This document shows, piece by piece, positions 1-9,223 of a DNA stretch of 64,000 nucleotides. The stretch comes from Pedobacter sp. SYSU D00535 (GTDB lineage: Bacteria; Bacteroidota; Bacteroidia; Sphingobacteriales; Sphingobacteriaceae). The stretch spans positions 732,577 through 796,576 of the forward strand of contig NZ_JAFEWD010000002.1 in assembly GCF_017355855.1 (NCBI RefSeq), written 5' to 3'. The notes beneath the pieces were generated by a model, which worked only from the letters and a program-made list of their open reading frames with translations, searched no databases and was not told where the DNA came from. Within the stretch, counting starts at the first letter, position 1. The number at the start of each line of letters is the position of its first letter. A program made the position numbers and the translations under genes.

Positions 1-2
1 TC

Positions 3-488
3 GTTTCAGCACAGGAGGAAGTTAACCGCTCAAAAATGGAGAAGCTCAAGGGTAAATACCGGGAGATTAAGGAACGCTTTCATATCGCCACACTACTTGT
101 TTCTACTGCTGGAATTGCCCCGGATGCCTGGCCTGTTGTACAGGATATTTATAATTCTCAGGACGCTATCCTGCAGAAGGCAAGAGACAATCCTGTCTTG
201 TTGCCGCTGGCTCTTGTTGTAGAAGAAGAGATGCTCGGAGAGGCTATGTTGCTGTTGAATTTCCTGTATGGACTGTGTCTGACAGTCGGAGACCTTAACC
301 AGATGAGACCCTCTGACCGGAATATTCTTTTTAATCACGCCCTTTCCAGGTTGAAGAGAATTGCAGCAGACAGCAAGGGACTAGAAATGGCCTTATCCAA
401 ACAAGGTTTCCGGCGAAGTTCCAGTCTTCCTGATTTGATCACTCAGGATCGGCGTCTTGCAGGAGATATTGTCGAAAGGATAAAGTAA
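3..488 (+). CDS. Secreted conjugation-operon protein, 5' end cut by window
   Basis: The frame is open to the left window edge: the codons before the first ATG (position 36) read V-S-A-Q-E-E-V-N-R-S-K without a stop. S-A-Q is a typical end of a Bacteroidetes signal peptide, so the true start is probably about 20 codons upstream of the window and the ATG at 36 is internal. The visible part is a helical protein of about 160 residues that I do not recognise by family. It sits 14 nt before another secreted gene and at the head of a TraJ-TraK-TraM-TraN series, in the place where TraI-like periplasmic proteins are found in Bacteroides conjugative transposons. Role in the mating channel is inferred from position only. 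Confidence 0.6.
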   Translation, partial: VSAQEEVNRSKMEKLKGKYREIKERFHIATLLVSTAGIAPDAWPVVQDIYNSQDAILQKARDNPVLLPLALVVEEEMLGEAMLLLNFLYGLCLTVGDLNQMRPSDRNILFNHALSRLKRIAADSKGLEMALSKQGFRRSSSLPDLITQDRRLAGDIVERIK

Positions 489-502
489 TTAAGGGATAGA
501 CT

Positions 503-1165
503 ATGAAGAAAAGACTCATTCTGTTTTTAACCCTGCTTATTCCGGAATTGCTGTGGGCCCAAGCAACCGTATATGATGCGGAACATTTCAAACGAGTAAT
601 ACTCAATAGTTCCTTCCGTGAACTGGCAGAGGTCAAACATCAATCATCGCTCAAAAAGGTTCAGGAGGATATAAGTGATATCCAGCTCAATCTCAATGCA
701 GTCATTTTGGTGCAAAACCTTATACATAAGTCGCTGACTCAAGTTGATGCAGCTTTGAAGAGCGGAATGTCAGTTATCCAGATAGGAGAGGTCACTTCGG
801 AAATAATCACTGAAAGCAGAGAAGTATTGGAACTTGCCCAAGGAAATCCGACCCTGCTGCTTTTTGCTGAAGAAAGCGCTCGCTACCTGAAGGATCGCGG
901 GCTAAAACTCGCAACTGAAACCGGGAGCTTTATTCTAAAGGAAGGCAGTGATGTATATATGGATTTTGAAAAACGTGACGCACTCCTAAGGAAAGTCATC
1001 CTCGAACTAAAGGTGATTCGTTCACTACTTTATAGCATTTCAAGAAGTATGTACTGGGCCAAAGTTAACGGGGTGTTCCGGAGTCTCAATCCCTACCGAA
1101 ATTTTATCAATCGAGATAAAGTATTAATTAAACAGATCATTATAAAAACAAGACTACTAAAATGA
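503..1165 (+). CDS. Secreted helical protein of the transfer operon (TraI-position)
   Basis: 220 residues with a clear signal peptide (MKKRLILFLTLLIPELLWAQ, cleavage after WAQ). The mature part is almost wholly helical, with repeated Leu/Ile spacing that suggests a coiled bundle, and no catalytic motif is visible. Periplasmic helical proteins of this size precede TraJ in Bacteroidetes conjugative elements (TraI, DUF4141) and are thought to act like VirB5. I cannot confirm DUF4141 by eye. Its stop overlaps the ATG of the next gene by 4 nt (1162-1165), so the two are probably translationally coupled. Confidence 0.6.
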   Translation: MKKRLILFLTLLIPELLWAQATVYDAEHFKRVILNSSFRELAEVKHQSSLKKVQEDISDIQLNLNAVILVQNLIHKSLTQVDAALKSGMSVIQIGEVTSEIITESREVLELAQGNPTLLLFAEESARYLKDRGLKLATETGSFILKEGSDVYMDFEKRDALLRKVILELKVIRSLLYSISRSMYWAKVNGVFRSLNPYRNFINRDKVLIKQIIIKTRLLK

Positions 1166-1938
1166 AAAGAAGAAAAACATGGCTGACGTTATGCAGCTTT
1201 CTTTTACTTAGCATAGCCACTTTTAGCCAAACTCCTATTCGGGATATTCATATTACCCACCAGCAGGAGCGCATGGTATATTACCAGTGGGACCGCTCAA
1301 AATTTAGTCCTAAAAAGGGTTTTCTAGGACTAAATCCGAATTACTGGCTGACCTGGGGACTGCATCCAGATTATCCTAAATCAGACAAACGGCCTTTAGG
1401 TCCTTCGGGTCCTCAAACGCTTCGCCTTGGTTTGGTACTGGCTCTAGAAAACTCGTCGAACAAGTATCTTACCGAGTCAGATACCCTGGCTAATGTCGCT
1501 GTTTCCGAAGCGCTTAATTATTCACCTTTTGCTGCCGCGGCAGATCCTCTTTGGTTACTGTATTACCAGAAAGAATTCAGGGTGCTTGAGGAAAAGGCAG
1601 ATCCATTACAGGGGTTAGCTGAAAAGGAGAAGACATACCTGATCAGCTCTGGCTTACTTAAATGGTACATGGATGAACGAGAAGCTATCAGGGAACGGCT
1701 AAAGATCGCAAGAAATACAATCCTGGATAGAGGCTCCAGAACACTAGCCTGTCAGAGAATTCTTATGGATATGGAGGTACTTGAAGCAACATGGAGCTCT
1801 AAACGACAGCGGGTAACTTATTACTTAAGGCTGAAAGAGAAACGTGACACCTTAAGAAAAAAGGCAATTCCAGTTAGGAAGGAAGGACGTTCTGATAAAG
1901 ATATTGCCGAGTCCATTTTACTAAACTCTAAACTATAG
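1162..1938 (+). CDS. Secreted protein of the transfer operon, unknown family
   Basis: 258 residues with a signal peptide ending near FSQ (residue 23). The N-terminal half is rich in Trp, Tyr and Pro (LGLNPNYWLTWGLHP around residues 55-70). The C-terminal half is a charged helical segment with many Lys and Arg. I do not recognise the family. The start overlaps the upstream gene by 4 nt, and TraJ begins 2 nt after its stop, so it is an integral member of the tra operon and probably a periplasmic part of the mating apparatus. Confidence 0.6.
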   Translation: MKRRKTWLTLCSFLLLSIATFSQTPIRDIHITHQQERMVYYQWDRSKFSPKKGFLGLNPNYWLTWGLHPDYPKSDKRPLGPSGPQTLRLGLVLALENSSNKYLTESDTLANVAVSEALNYSPFAAAADPLWLLYYQKEFRVLEEKADPLQGLAEKEKTYLISSGLLKWYMDEREAIRERLKIARNTILDRGSRTLACQRILMDMEVLEATWSSKRQRVTYYLRLKEKRDTLRKKAIPVRKEGRSDKDIAESILLNSKL

Positions 1939-1940
1939 CG

Positions 1941-3032
1941 ATGGGAAATCTATTAGCCGTATCAACAGTGCCGGATTCTTTCAAAGACACTTATCATTTC
2001 TTACAAGGAAGTGGTGTTTATGAGGATGGTATGATGCATTTCCTACATCTGTTGCGTGAAACGGTGTGGACTCACTTCGATACATTTATTGCAGATGCGC
2101 AAGCCCTTTCCTGTATTTTCATGCTCCTTTTCTTTGGAATGAAAAGCTGGGAAATGATTGCCGGCGACAGCAAACTCGAAGTGATGCCACTCTTGCGCCC
2201 CTTTGCGCTTTCAATGGTGATCCTCTGGTGGGGAAATTTTATAAAACTTGCTGCTTTTCCAACCGACCTGATCGCTACTAAAACCGAAGAGCTTTTTGAG
2301 GGAGGACAGCTTGAAGTGGACAACCTTCGCCTGGAGCGAGCGCAATTGGTTGCTGAACTGGGCAATCAGCTTATGAAGGTTCAGGCTGAAACAGAGACGG
2401 CAAAAAAAGAGGCAGATACCTGGTACGAAAACGCCTGGGAATCTGTCAAATCTTCTGTTAAGGAAGGATTCTCCGAGGTTTGGAATCCTATTGTTGAACT
2501 GCGAAACAGGATGCAGGTAAGTTTTCAGTTACTGATCACCTCACTTGTGGAAACACTTGCACTATGGTTCCTTAGAATTTGCGTTTATATCGTTTTCCTC
2601 TTCCAGGTAGTCTTTTCGACGATCTTGGTCATTCTCGGACCTTTCGCCGTAGCGATTAGCATACTCCCGGCATTCCGTGAATCCTTTAAAACATGGATTG
2701 CACGCTTTATTTCCGTCAACCTTTACACCGGCATAGCTTATCTGGTCCTTTACGTTTCCTCGCTACTTCAGCAATTTGCTATGGAAATGGAGATATCCAG
2801 GTACAAAGAACTGCTGCAAGGTGATGAGGCGATGGAGAAGATAGCTGTCTTTGCTACCAATGGCATGCTAAGCTTTGGGATTGTGGTCGTATCTTTTATA
2901 ATCAGTGGATTATGCATGCTGACAGTTCCCAGTATCTCAACATGGGTGGTCTCTACATCTGGTGTTAGTTCAGCTGCATCAACCGTGGGAAGACGACTTT
3001 CATCCATTACAACCATTGTAAACGGTCTTTAA
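1941..3032 (+). CDS. traJ: Conjugative transposon protein TraJ (VirB6-like inner-membrane channel)
   Basis: 363 residues with several hydrophobic segments: about 52-70 and 88-107 near the N-terminus, and a cluster between about 200 and 350. The central part (about 125-190) is polar and helical. This hydrophobic layout, the length and the position directly before TraK match Bacteroidetes TraJ, the VirB6-like polytopic membrane protein of the type IV secretion channel. It ends 8 nt before the TraK ATG. Assignment rests on topology and gene order more than on motifs. Confidence 0.75.
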   Translation: MGNLLAVSTVPDSFKDTYHFLQGSGVYEDGMMHFLHLLRETVWTHFDTFIADAQALSCIFMLLFFGMKSWEMIAGDSKLEVMPLLRPFALSMVILWWGNFIKLAAFPTDLIATKTEELFEGGQLEVDNLRLERAQLVAELGNQLMKVQAETETAKKEADTWYENAWESVKSSVKEGFSEVWNPIVELRNRMQVSFQLLITSLVETLALWFLRICVYIVFLFQVVFSTILVILGPFAVAISILPAFRESFKTWIARFISVNLYTGIAYLVLYVSSLLQQFAMEMEISRYKELLQGDEAMEKIAVFATNGMLSFGIVVVSFIISGLCMLTVPSISTWVVSTSGVSSAASTVGRRLSSITTIVNGL

Positions 3033-3040
3033 GCGAACTT

Positions 3041-3661
3041 ATGATCATACGAAATATTGAAGCAAAGATCCGGCTGGCTGCTTGGCTGTCGGCCGGTAGT
3101 TTTATTTGCGCTGTTTTGGTTGCAGCCATAGCATGTTTCTTTGCGTGGAAACAGGTAACACTCGCCCGCAAAAGTATTTATGTTCTGGACGGTGCCAATA
3201 TCCCTGTAATGGCTGCTCAAACAGATGTAGAAGTGAACCGACCTGCCGAATACAAAGCACATGTTCAACGCTTTCATACCTTATTTTTTTCTTTAAGTCC
3301 AGACGATAAATACATTGAATACCAAATGAAACAAGCAATGTATATGGTGGATGAGAGCGGTGCACTTCAGTACAATAATCTTAGAGAGAAAGGATACTTC
3401 AATTCGATTCTTTCTTCCAGCGCGGTACTGACCATTCGTACAGATTCGATCATTCTTGATCCTGCCAGAAAGTACTTCAGGTATTATGGGAAGCAAAAAA
3501 TTGATCGAAGAAGTTCCTCCCTGATTCGCTCTCTGGTTACAGAAGGTTACCTCAAGGATCTCGAGATGCGATCGGAGAACAATCCGCACGCGGTGTTAAT
3601 CACGCGTTGGAAAACTCTTGAAAATAAGGATATCGAAAGCCATGAGAAAAATGACCTTTAA
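3041..3661 (+). CDS. traK: Conjugative transposon protein TraK (VirB8-like)
   Basis: 206 residues with one N-terminal membrane anchor (about 15-37) followed by a periplasmic domain. Family signatures are easy to see: N-terminal NIEAKIRLA, ARKSIYVLDG after the anchor, the FHTLFFSLSPDD stretch, AMYMVDESG, YYGKQKIDRRSS and the terminal ENNPHAVLITRW. This is the standard TraK of Bacteroides-type conjugative elements, a VirB8-like scaffold of the inner-membrane part of the secretion channel. Its 3' end overlaps the next small gene. Confidence 0.93.
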   Translation: MIIRNIEAKIRLAAWLSAGSFICAVLVAAIACFFAWKQVTLARKSIYVLDGANIPVMAAQTDVEVNRPAEYKAHVQRFHTLFFSLSPDDKYIEYQMKQAMYMVDESGALQYNNLREKGYFNSILSSSAVLTIRTDSIILDPARKYFRYYGKQKIDRRSSSLIRSLVTEGYLKDLEMRSENNPHAVLITRWKTLENKDIESHEKNDL

Positions 3662-3953
3662 TCGAAGGATCGGTCTAATATCTCTACTATCTACTACCTT
3701 CCTCATTTCTCTGATACTTACAATTGTCAGATATCCATCCAGAAAAAAAGCTATTCCCATTGCCCTTCCAGCCTTGTCTTCATCAAATTCATCCGGGCTA
3801 AGTCAGAACCTGGCAGATCTAAGCACCCTCCTAATGCTGCAAGCGCGAATGGAAAGGCTCCTATCCAAAGATACGGTATCAGCAATGGACAGTTTGGAGG
3901 TGAGAGCAATATTTGCGGAATTGGACCGAATTAAAAAAAACATCAAAAAATAA
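3642..3953 (+). CDS. Small single-pass membrane protein in TraL position
   Basis: The protein is about 103 residues from the ATG at 3642 (MRKMTFNRR). ATGs at 3618 and 3651 are alternative starts, and all of them overlap the end of traK. One membrane segment (LISLLSTTFLISLILTIV) is followed by a Ser-rich linker and a charged helix. Position between TraK and TraM is that of TraL in CTnDOT-like operons, but the sequence is too short for a firm family call. Translational coupling with traK is likely because of the overlap. Confidence 0.6.
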   Translation: MRKMTFNRRIGLISLLSTTFLISLILTIVRYPSRKKAIPIALPALSSSNSSGLSQNLADLSTLLMLQARMERLLSKDTVSAMDSLEVRAIFAELDRIKKNIKK

Positions 3954-3958
3954 CGCTT

Positions 3959-5119
3959 ATGAAAATTGATTTCAGGCAGCCGCGTTATGTGCTGCCCTTA
4001 ATTTTTTTACCCTTTCTAATACTCTTCTTTCATGTATATCATAGAAATTTTGCAGAAAAGAAGAGGCAGGCTGATAAAAAGGAAGGCCTGCAGGAAAACC
4101 TGGCAGAAGTGTCTCCTGAAGTGCGAAATATGAGCCTAGCTGACAAACTGGATGCTTACAGGGAGGACTATCGTACAGCAGACGGCTATACAGCAATAGG
4201 TGAACTTGGGACAAAGGAACAGCAGGATGCGAGTATGCCGGATTTATATAATAATCGGGAAAAACAGCTGCTGGATTCTTTGGAGCAGGTTTCAAAAAAT
4301 AGATCGCCCAGAACGCAATATCCCGGGTCAACCAATTTTGGTAACAGAGATGAAGCCTACAATATCAGGGCAACGTTACAGGAAATAAAAAGGCAGCGTT
4401 CAACAGCGAGAAAAAACGAAAGTGATGAACCGGATCCGATGCAGCTTTTTAGAAGGCAGATGGAATTTGCCGACAGCATGGCCCGTGCTTCGGACCCTGA
4501 ATATCAAAAGGAGATTCGGAGAAGAAAAGCACGGGAAACGGCGGAACGGGCTGCATTATCTGAAAAGACCGTTCGCGTGGAGAAGCTTAAGAATAGCAAT
4601 TCCGGAATAAATTCGACTCACAATGCCGAGCCAGTTTCCTTTGTTTCAGCAATAATAGACCAGGACCACTCCGCATATCGCGGATCAAGAGTAAGGCTTA
4701 AACTTCTGGAAGATATTAAGGCGGGAAATGTTTTAATACCGGCAGGGAGTGCACTATATGCCCAGGTTAGCAGTTTCGGCACAGAGCGTATAGGTCTTAA
4801 AGTAAGTTCCTTGCTGTCCGGCAATACTATCCTGCCAGTTCATTTGGAAGTTTATGATCTTGACGGATTACAAGGTTTGTACGTCCCGGGTTCACTGTTC
4901 AGCGACCTCTCAACGCAGTTCAATACTTCTTCAGGATCTGCCTTGACCGAGCTTGTTGCTGAAGGCGAAAGCGAAAGCAAATTAGCTATGAGTCTTTTTC
5001 AAAAGATTTTCCAATCGGGGTCTGCCGCCATCAGCCGTGCCGCAAAGAAAAACAAGGCACGCTTCACCAATAGTACCAAGGTTTATCTAATAGACCCTAA
5101 AGAATTGAAAAACAATTAA
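3959..5119 (+). CDS. traM: Conjugative transposon protein TraM (VirB10-like)
   Basis: 386 residues with an N-terminal membrane anchor (about 11-27), then a long charged low-complexity region to about residue 215 (Glu/Lys/Arg-rich, probably crossing the periplasm), and a globular C-terminal domain from about 220. That domain carries the family pattern GSRVRLKLLEDI, LIPAGSALYAQV and YDLDGLQGLYVPGS. TraM is the VirB10-like component linking inner and outer membrane parts of the mating channel. It starts 5 nt after the preceding stop and precedes TraN by 13 nt. Confidence 0.92.
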   Translation: MKIDFRQPRYVLPLIFLPFLILFFHVYHRNFAEKKRQADKKEGLQENLAEVSPEVRNMSLADKLDAYREDYRTADGYTAIGELGTKEQQDASMPDLYNNREKQLLDSLEQVSKNRSPRTQYPGSTNFGNRDEAYNIRATLQEIKRQRSTARKNESDEPDPMQLFRRQMEFADSMARASDPEYQKEIRRRKARETAERAALSEKTVRVEKLKNSNSGINSTHNAEPVSFVSAIIDQDHSAYRGSRVRLKLLEDIKAGNVLIPAGSALYAQVSSFGTERIGLKVSSLLSGNTILPVHLEVYDLDGLQGLYVPGSLFSDLSTQFNTSSGSALTELVAEGESESKLAMSLFQKIFQSGSAAISRAAKKNKARFTNSTKVYLIDPKELKNN

Positions 5120-5132
5120 AATAAAGATCACT

Positions 5133-5951
5133 ATGAAAAATCTATTCACAAATATCATTCTCATTTTTTCGTGCCTTACCGCTTTAGCTCAGGACATCGC
5201 TTTAGACACAGATCTTCCCGGAATTGCGGTCAATCCAGACGTTACGCTCCATATTATTTCACCTGATAATATTCGGTTCGCTGAAATATCCTCGCCCGCT
5301 ATTAAGGTTGCTCTACCGGAGAAAAACATCATTCAGGTGAAAGTTTTACCGGATTCCGTAGTTAAATACGCAACGTTTGACAGGTCAGCGATTCTGACTA
5401 TTGTCGGCGAGCATTTCATAACACAATACAGGCTTTATCCTTCTAATGGACATGTAGTTACCCGAATCTATATTTCAGCTTCCGAGATGAAAGCTCTTGA
5501 CACAAATACTTCTTCGCTTTCGGGAAGCGAGATGAGAAATATAGCTTTTTCCCTGACAAAGCGAAAGCCAATTGCTTTAAAAAGCGCTACTTCAAACGGG
5601 TTAAAGGGGCAGGTGAATCAGGTTGTGGCTACGGGTGATTATCTCTTTTTAGATTTAAGCTGGCAAAACCGAACGGGATTGAAATACGATACGGAATCGC
5701 TCCGCTTTTTTCTGGAAGATAAGAAGACCAGAAAAGCAAGTAACCAACAATCACTTCCCGTTGTTCCCTTATTTTCGCTGTATAAAGACCGGTCATTCAG
5801 GCAGCGATTCAGAAACATTTATGTGATTCCTAAAATGACCTTCGCGGCAAGCAAAGTGTTGCGGATTGAGCTATCCGAAAGGCAAATTTCCGGAAGGAAT
5901 TTAAACATGAAACTAAATAATCGTGATCTTCTTGAAGCTGATACCTGGTAA
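5133..5951 (+). CDS. traN: Conjugative transposon protein TraN (VirB9-like, DUF4138)
   Basis: 272 residues with a signal peptide ending at ALAQ (about 20). The mature protein is beta-rich. It shows the TraN pattern of a first beta-domain (TLHIISPDNIRFAEIS, IIQVKVLP) and a second domain with GDYLFLDLSWQNRTGLKYD and LRFFLEDKKTRKASNQQS. This matches the DUF4138/TraN family, the VirB9-like periplasmic partner of TraM. Order TraM-TraN is the canonical one. The coupling ATPase follows 6 nt later, which differs from CTnDOT, where the coupling protein is encoded elsewhere. Confidence 0.9.
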   Translation: MKNLFTNIILIFSCLTALAQDIALDTDLPGIAVNPDVTLHIISPDNIRFAEISSPAIKVALPEKNIIQVKVLPDSVVKYATFDRSAILTIVGEHFITQYRLYPSNGHVVTRIYISASEMKALDTNTSSLSGSEMRNIAFSLTKRKPIALKSATSNGLKGQVNQVVATGDYLFLDLSWQNRTGLKYDTESLRFFLEDKKTRKASNQQSLPVVPLFSLYKDRSFRQRFRNIYVIPKMTFAASKVLRIELSERQISGRNLNMKLNNRDLLEADTW

Positions 5952-5957
5952 ACCATT

Positions 5958-7928
5958 ATGCAAGAAACAAAGGAACAGCAAGGTCTGCATCGTCTTCTGC
6001 AGGTTTGTGTCTACTTTTCATTGCTCCTGGAAGTCCTTGTATTTGTTTTTCCGGGTTCTGAACATCATGAACTATCTGGCTTCGTAGAAAGACTGCTTGA
6101 AGGAGTTGGCCGGTTAATTATATATCAGCATATCCTCTACTCGAAGTTCTTTACTTTGTTGCTGATATTACTTGCCTCAATAGGAACATTAAGCAAGAAA
6201 AAGCGGAAACTAAATCCGCTTACACATATCGTGCTGCCTTTAGGCGTAGGCTTGTTGCTGTTCTTTGGTTCAGCCTTGCTTGTAGAATGGAAAAATATAG
6301 CAGGGAACAGGATGTACCTTCTTCTGTATGCCATTACTAGTTTTAGCGGGACTCTTCTAATCCACCTGGCGTTAGATAATATATCCAAGATTATTAGTTC
6401 GAAACTGGGTCAAGACCTTTGGAATATCGAGGGCGAATCTTTTCAGCAGACGGAGTTGCTCCGACGATCAGATTACTCGGTTAACATACCAATGCTATTT
6501 TACTATCAGGGAAGAGTACGAAAGGGTTGGATAAATGTAGAAAGTCCCTTTCGGGGAACTCTGCTTATTGGTACACCGGGTTCAGGAAAGTCTTTTGGAG
6601 TAGTAGGGCCATTTATCCGGCAGCTGATTAATAAAGACTTTACCATGTGTCTTTACGACTTCAAGTTTCCGGATCTGGCACAGATAGCTTGGTATCAGTT
6701 TAATAGGGCTAAAGCAAAGGGAAAGTGCAGAAATTACAACTTTCATGTGCTTAACCTGAGCGAAGTAGAGCGTAGTCGGCGAATTAACCCCTGGAGAAAA
6801 GAATATATTACAAGTCTTGCAGATGCTTCTGAAACGGCAGAGGCATTGGTAGAAGCATTAAAGAAGGGAGATCGAAGTGGAGGGAGTGATCAGTTCTTTA
6901 CGCAATCAGCAGTAAATTTTCTGGCTTGTTGTATTTATTTATTTAGCAGGGCAGAGGGTGGTAGATACTCGTCTTTGCCCCACGTCCTTGCCTTTCTCAA
7001 TATGAGCTACGAAGAAGTTTTCGATTCGCTCTTTTCCGAACAGGAGCTACACTCGTTGCTTTCCCCTTTTTTAAGTGCCTATAAGGCTAAAGCTTTCGAT
7101 CAATTGGAGGGGCAGGTAGGAACCCTTAAGGTATTCATAAGCAGGATGGCGACTAAAGAGAGTTTTTGGGTATTCTCTGGTGACGACTTCGATCTTAAAA
7201 TATCATGTATGGAAGAACCTTCTGTCTTGGTACTTGCAAACGACCCAGCCACACAGAACATTAATTCTGCCTCTTATTCCATTGTGCTTAATCGCCTCAC
7301 TCGTCTGATCAACACTAAGGGAAACAAGCCTTGTGCTCTGATCATAGATGAAGTGCCAACTCTCTTTCTGCACAAAGTTGAAAACTTAATAGCGACGGCA
7401 AGGAGTAATAAGGTTGCTGTCCTTCTTGGTCTGCAGGAACTTCCGCAATTTATGCAGCAATATGGAAAGGAAACCTCATCCACAATTACTGCCGTCATTG
7501 GCAATGTATTATCGGGATCAGTACGTAACAAAGAGACTCTGGATTGGCTTGAGCGGCTCTTTGGTAAGGTGAAGCAGGGTTCTGAAAGCTTAAGCATTGA
7601 TCGGAATAGAACAAGTATATCCTTATCAGAGAAGCTCGAACCACTTATACCAGCTGGAAAAATAGCATCACTACGTTCCGGAGAATTGGTAGGACTCCTG
7701 GCAGGAGAGCATTCAGATGATTTTACAGGCCAGTACGAGAGCGCTGCTGTGCATTGTAAGGTCAATTTAAATATAAAAGAGATAGAGGATGAGCAATTAC
7801 GCAGACATGAGATGCCTCTCTTTTACGATTTTAAAGGGAAGAAGGATGAGATCCTTAAAAGCAATTTCTTACGAATCCATCGGGAAGTTCGCGAGTTGGT
7901 TGGGCGGATCAGGAGTCCAAGTAGTTAA
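5958..7928 (+). CDS. Type IV coupling protein (VirD4/TraG/MobC-like ATPase)
   Basis: 656 residues. Several membrane segments occupy the first 140 residues, then a cytosolic P-loop ATPase domain follows. Walker A is GTPGSGKS at 205-212 and Walker B is LIIDE at 461-465, preceded by the VLANDP and SIVLNRL features of TraG/VirD4 proteins. The C-terminal part (from about 560) is a normal tail for the family. It brings the relaxase-DNA complex to the mating channel. The relaxase itself is not in the window. The 3' end overlaps the M23 peptidase gene by about 80 nt. Confidence 0.92.
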   Translation: MQETKEQQGLHRLLQVCVYFSLLLEVLVFVFPGSEHHELSGFVERLLEGVGRLIIYQHILYSKFFTLLLILLASIGTLSKKKRKLNPLTHIVLPLGVGLLLFFGSALLVEWKNIAGNRMYLLLYAITSFSGTLLIHLALDNISKIISSKLGQDLWNIEGESFQQTELLRRSDYSVNIPMLFYYQGRVRKGWINVESPFRGTLLIGTPGSGKSFGVVGPFIRQLINKDFTMCLYDFKFPDLAQIAWYQFNRAKAKGKCRNYNFHVLNLSEVERSRRINPWRKEYITSLADASETAEALVEALKKGDRSGGSDQFFTQSAVNFLACCIYLFSRAEGGRYSSLPHVLAFLNMSYEEVFDSLFSEQELHSLLSPFLSAYKAKAFDQLEGQVGTLKVFISRMATKESFWVFSGDDFDLKISCMEEPSVLVLANDPATQNINSASYSIVLNRLTRLINTKGNKPCALIIDEVPTLFLHKVENLIATARSNKVAVLLGLQELPQFMQQYGKETSSTITAVIGNVLSGSVRNKETLDWLERLFGKVKQGSESLSIDRNRTSISLSEKLEPLIPAGKIASLRSGELVGLLAGEHSDDFTGQYESAAVHCKVNLNIKEIEDEQLRRHEMPLFYDFKGKKDEILKSNFLRIHREVRELVGRIRSPSS

Positions 7929-8409
7929 AGTCGGCTTTAGAAAATGCTTGTTTGTGTTACTGGCCACAAAGGTTGCCTATTTGGCCGGTCCTGTTTATGG
8001 ACAAAATTATTATTCAATGCCTCTATCCAATCTTAGAATCACCTCAACCTTCGGTAAACGCATTCATCCTATAACCAGAGATGTTCAGCAGCATTTCGGG
8101 CTCGATCTGGTGGCTGATTATGAACCTGTCTATGCTGTTCTGTCTGGTCAGGTTGAAAGGGTGGGGTATCATAAGGACCTGGGAAATTTTTTGGAATTAA
8201 AACAGGGATCTTTTCTGTTCCAATATGCTCATCTATCATTATCGCTGGTTGCACCAGGAGATGAAGTGTCTGCAGGAGAGATCCTGGCTATTAGCGGAAG
8301 TAGCGGCAAGGTTACCGGCCCTCATCTGCACTTTGCAGTGCGTTTCAAAAAGAGCTGGATTAATCCTCTTTATTTCCTTCGAGATCTCAGCCTGTCGGCT
8401 AATGAATAA
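7846..8409 (+). CDS. M23-family metallopeptidase (LytM-like murein hydrolase) of the transfer operon
   Basis: 187 residues from the ATG at 7846. In-frame ATGs at 7789 and 7807 lie even deeper inside the coupling-protein gene, so 7846 is the best choice, though it still overlaps by 83 nt. A hydrophobic segment before GPVYGQ looks like a signal peptide that sits unusually far (about 35 residues) from the start. The LytM zinc and catalytic residues are intact: HFGLD (H83, D87) and GPHLHF (H160, H162). Such peptidases open peptidoglycan locally for assembly of the mating channel, which fits its place in the operon. Confidence 0.88.
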   Translation: MRSLKAISYESIGKFASWLGGSGVQVVKVGFRKCLFVLLATKVAYLAGPVYGQNYYSMPLSNLRITSTFGKRIHPITRDVQQHFGLDLVADYEPVYAVLSGQVERVGYHKDLGNFLELKQGSFLFQYAHLSLSLVAPGDEVSAGEILAISGSSGKVTGPHLHFAVRFKKSWINPLYFLRDLSLSANE

Positions 8410-8432
8410 GCTTAACACTAAATTTTTACTAT

Positions 8433-9212
8433 ATGAAGAATGAATCCAATCAGGAAGAGCTTCCTCAAAAAGCTCTCGAGTCAATCGGCGTGTGGAAGGA
8501 CGGTAAAGCCTTGCTTTCCAAAGAAGACTTAGATGCTCTGCTTGCAGGCAGAAGAACTTCGTTTATTCGGCTGGAGAACCTTCACACAGATGGTTTTCAG
8601 ATTCCTCAGCTTGATGTTAAATTATCGCTAAGCCTCAATGCTGAAGGGAAGCCGGATCTTGTCTTTCATCCGATCTATAAAGAAGCTAAACCACATCCTC
8701 TTTTGACGGATGGCGAAGCCATGGATTTAATTGAGGGACAAAAGGACAGTTTACTTAAAACCTACAAGCCTGAAGGTAAGGAAGCATTACAGGTTGTTCT
8801 GCAGTACGATAAGGATACCCGGGAGTTTATAACTTATAATCCTTCGAAAGTGCAGGTACCTGAAGAAATTAATGGGCAGAAGCTCACGGAGAAACAAAAG
8901 GAGTCATACAAGAGAGGTGAGCTTATTACATTAGAAGACCAGACGAATTTGCGTATTGCAGCATCCGATAGCAAAGGCGTACTATCTGATAAAGCAGCCT
9001 TGATATTGTCTTTTCTTACCGACGGAGGAATTACTTATCTGGTAATAAAAGGATTGAAGGACCTCGACGGAAGGTTGCCTGCAACTGGTTTTTCTGAAGG
9101 TTATAAGAAAGCTTTAGAGGACATGGAAAGGCGGGATCCTTCTGACGACAAGGAAATTCGTAAAAATTCTCCAGAGATAAGTAGAGGCTATAGCCGGACA
9201 GGGTCCCGTTAA
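8433..9212 (+). CDS. DUF4099/DUF3945-type mobile-element protein
   Basis: 259 residues. The sequence shows the conserved pattern of this Bacteroidetes mobile-element family: LLAGRRTSFIRL near 37-48, LDVKLSLSLNAEGKPDL at about 60, HPIYKEA, LQYDKDTREFITY and LSFLTDGGITYLVIKG near 195-210. The C-terminus is a charged, probably disordered tail. Function is unknown. These proteins accompany mobilisation and topoisomerase genes in conjugative elements. It lies between the M23 peptidase and the Toprim-like gene on the same strand. Confidence 0.8.
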   Translation: MKNESNQEELPQKALESIGVWKDGKALLSKEDLDALLAGRRTSFIRLENLHTDGFQIPQLDVKLSLSLNAEGKPDLVFHPIYKEAKPHPLLTDGEAMDLIEGQKDSLLKTYKPEGKEALQVVLQYDKDTREFITYNPSKVQVPEEINGQKLTEKQKESYKRGELITLEDQTNLRIAASDSKGVLSDKAALILSFLTDGGITYLVIKGLKDLDGRLPATGFSEGYKKALEDMERRDPSDDKEIRKNSPEISRGYSRTGSR

Positions 9213-9223
9213 GCTTTTTTGCA

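Noticed and set aside
36..488. ATG at 36 as the real start of the first gene
   Set aside because: The frame is open to the window edge, and the residues before the ATG look like the end of a signal peptide, so the gene is cut at the left.
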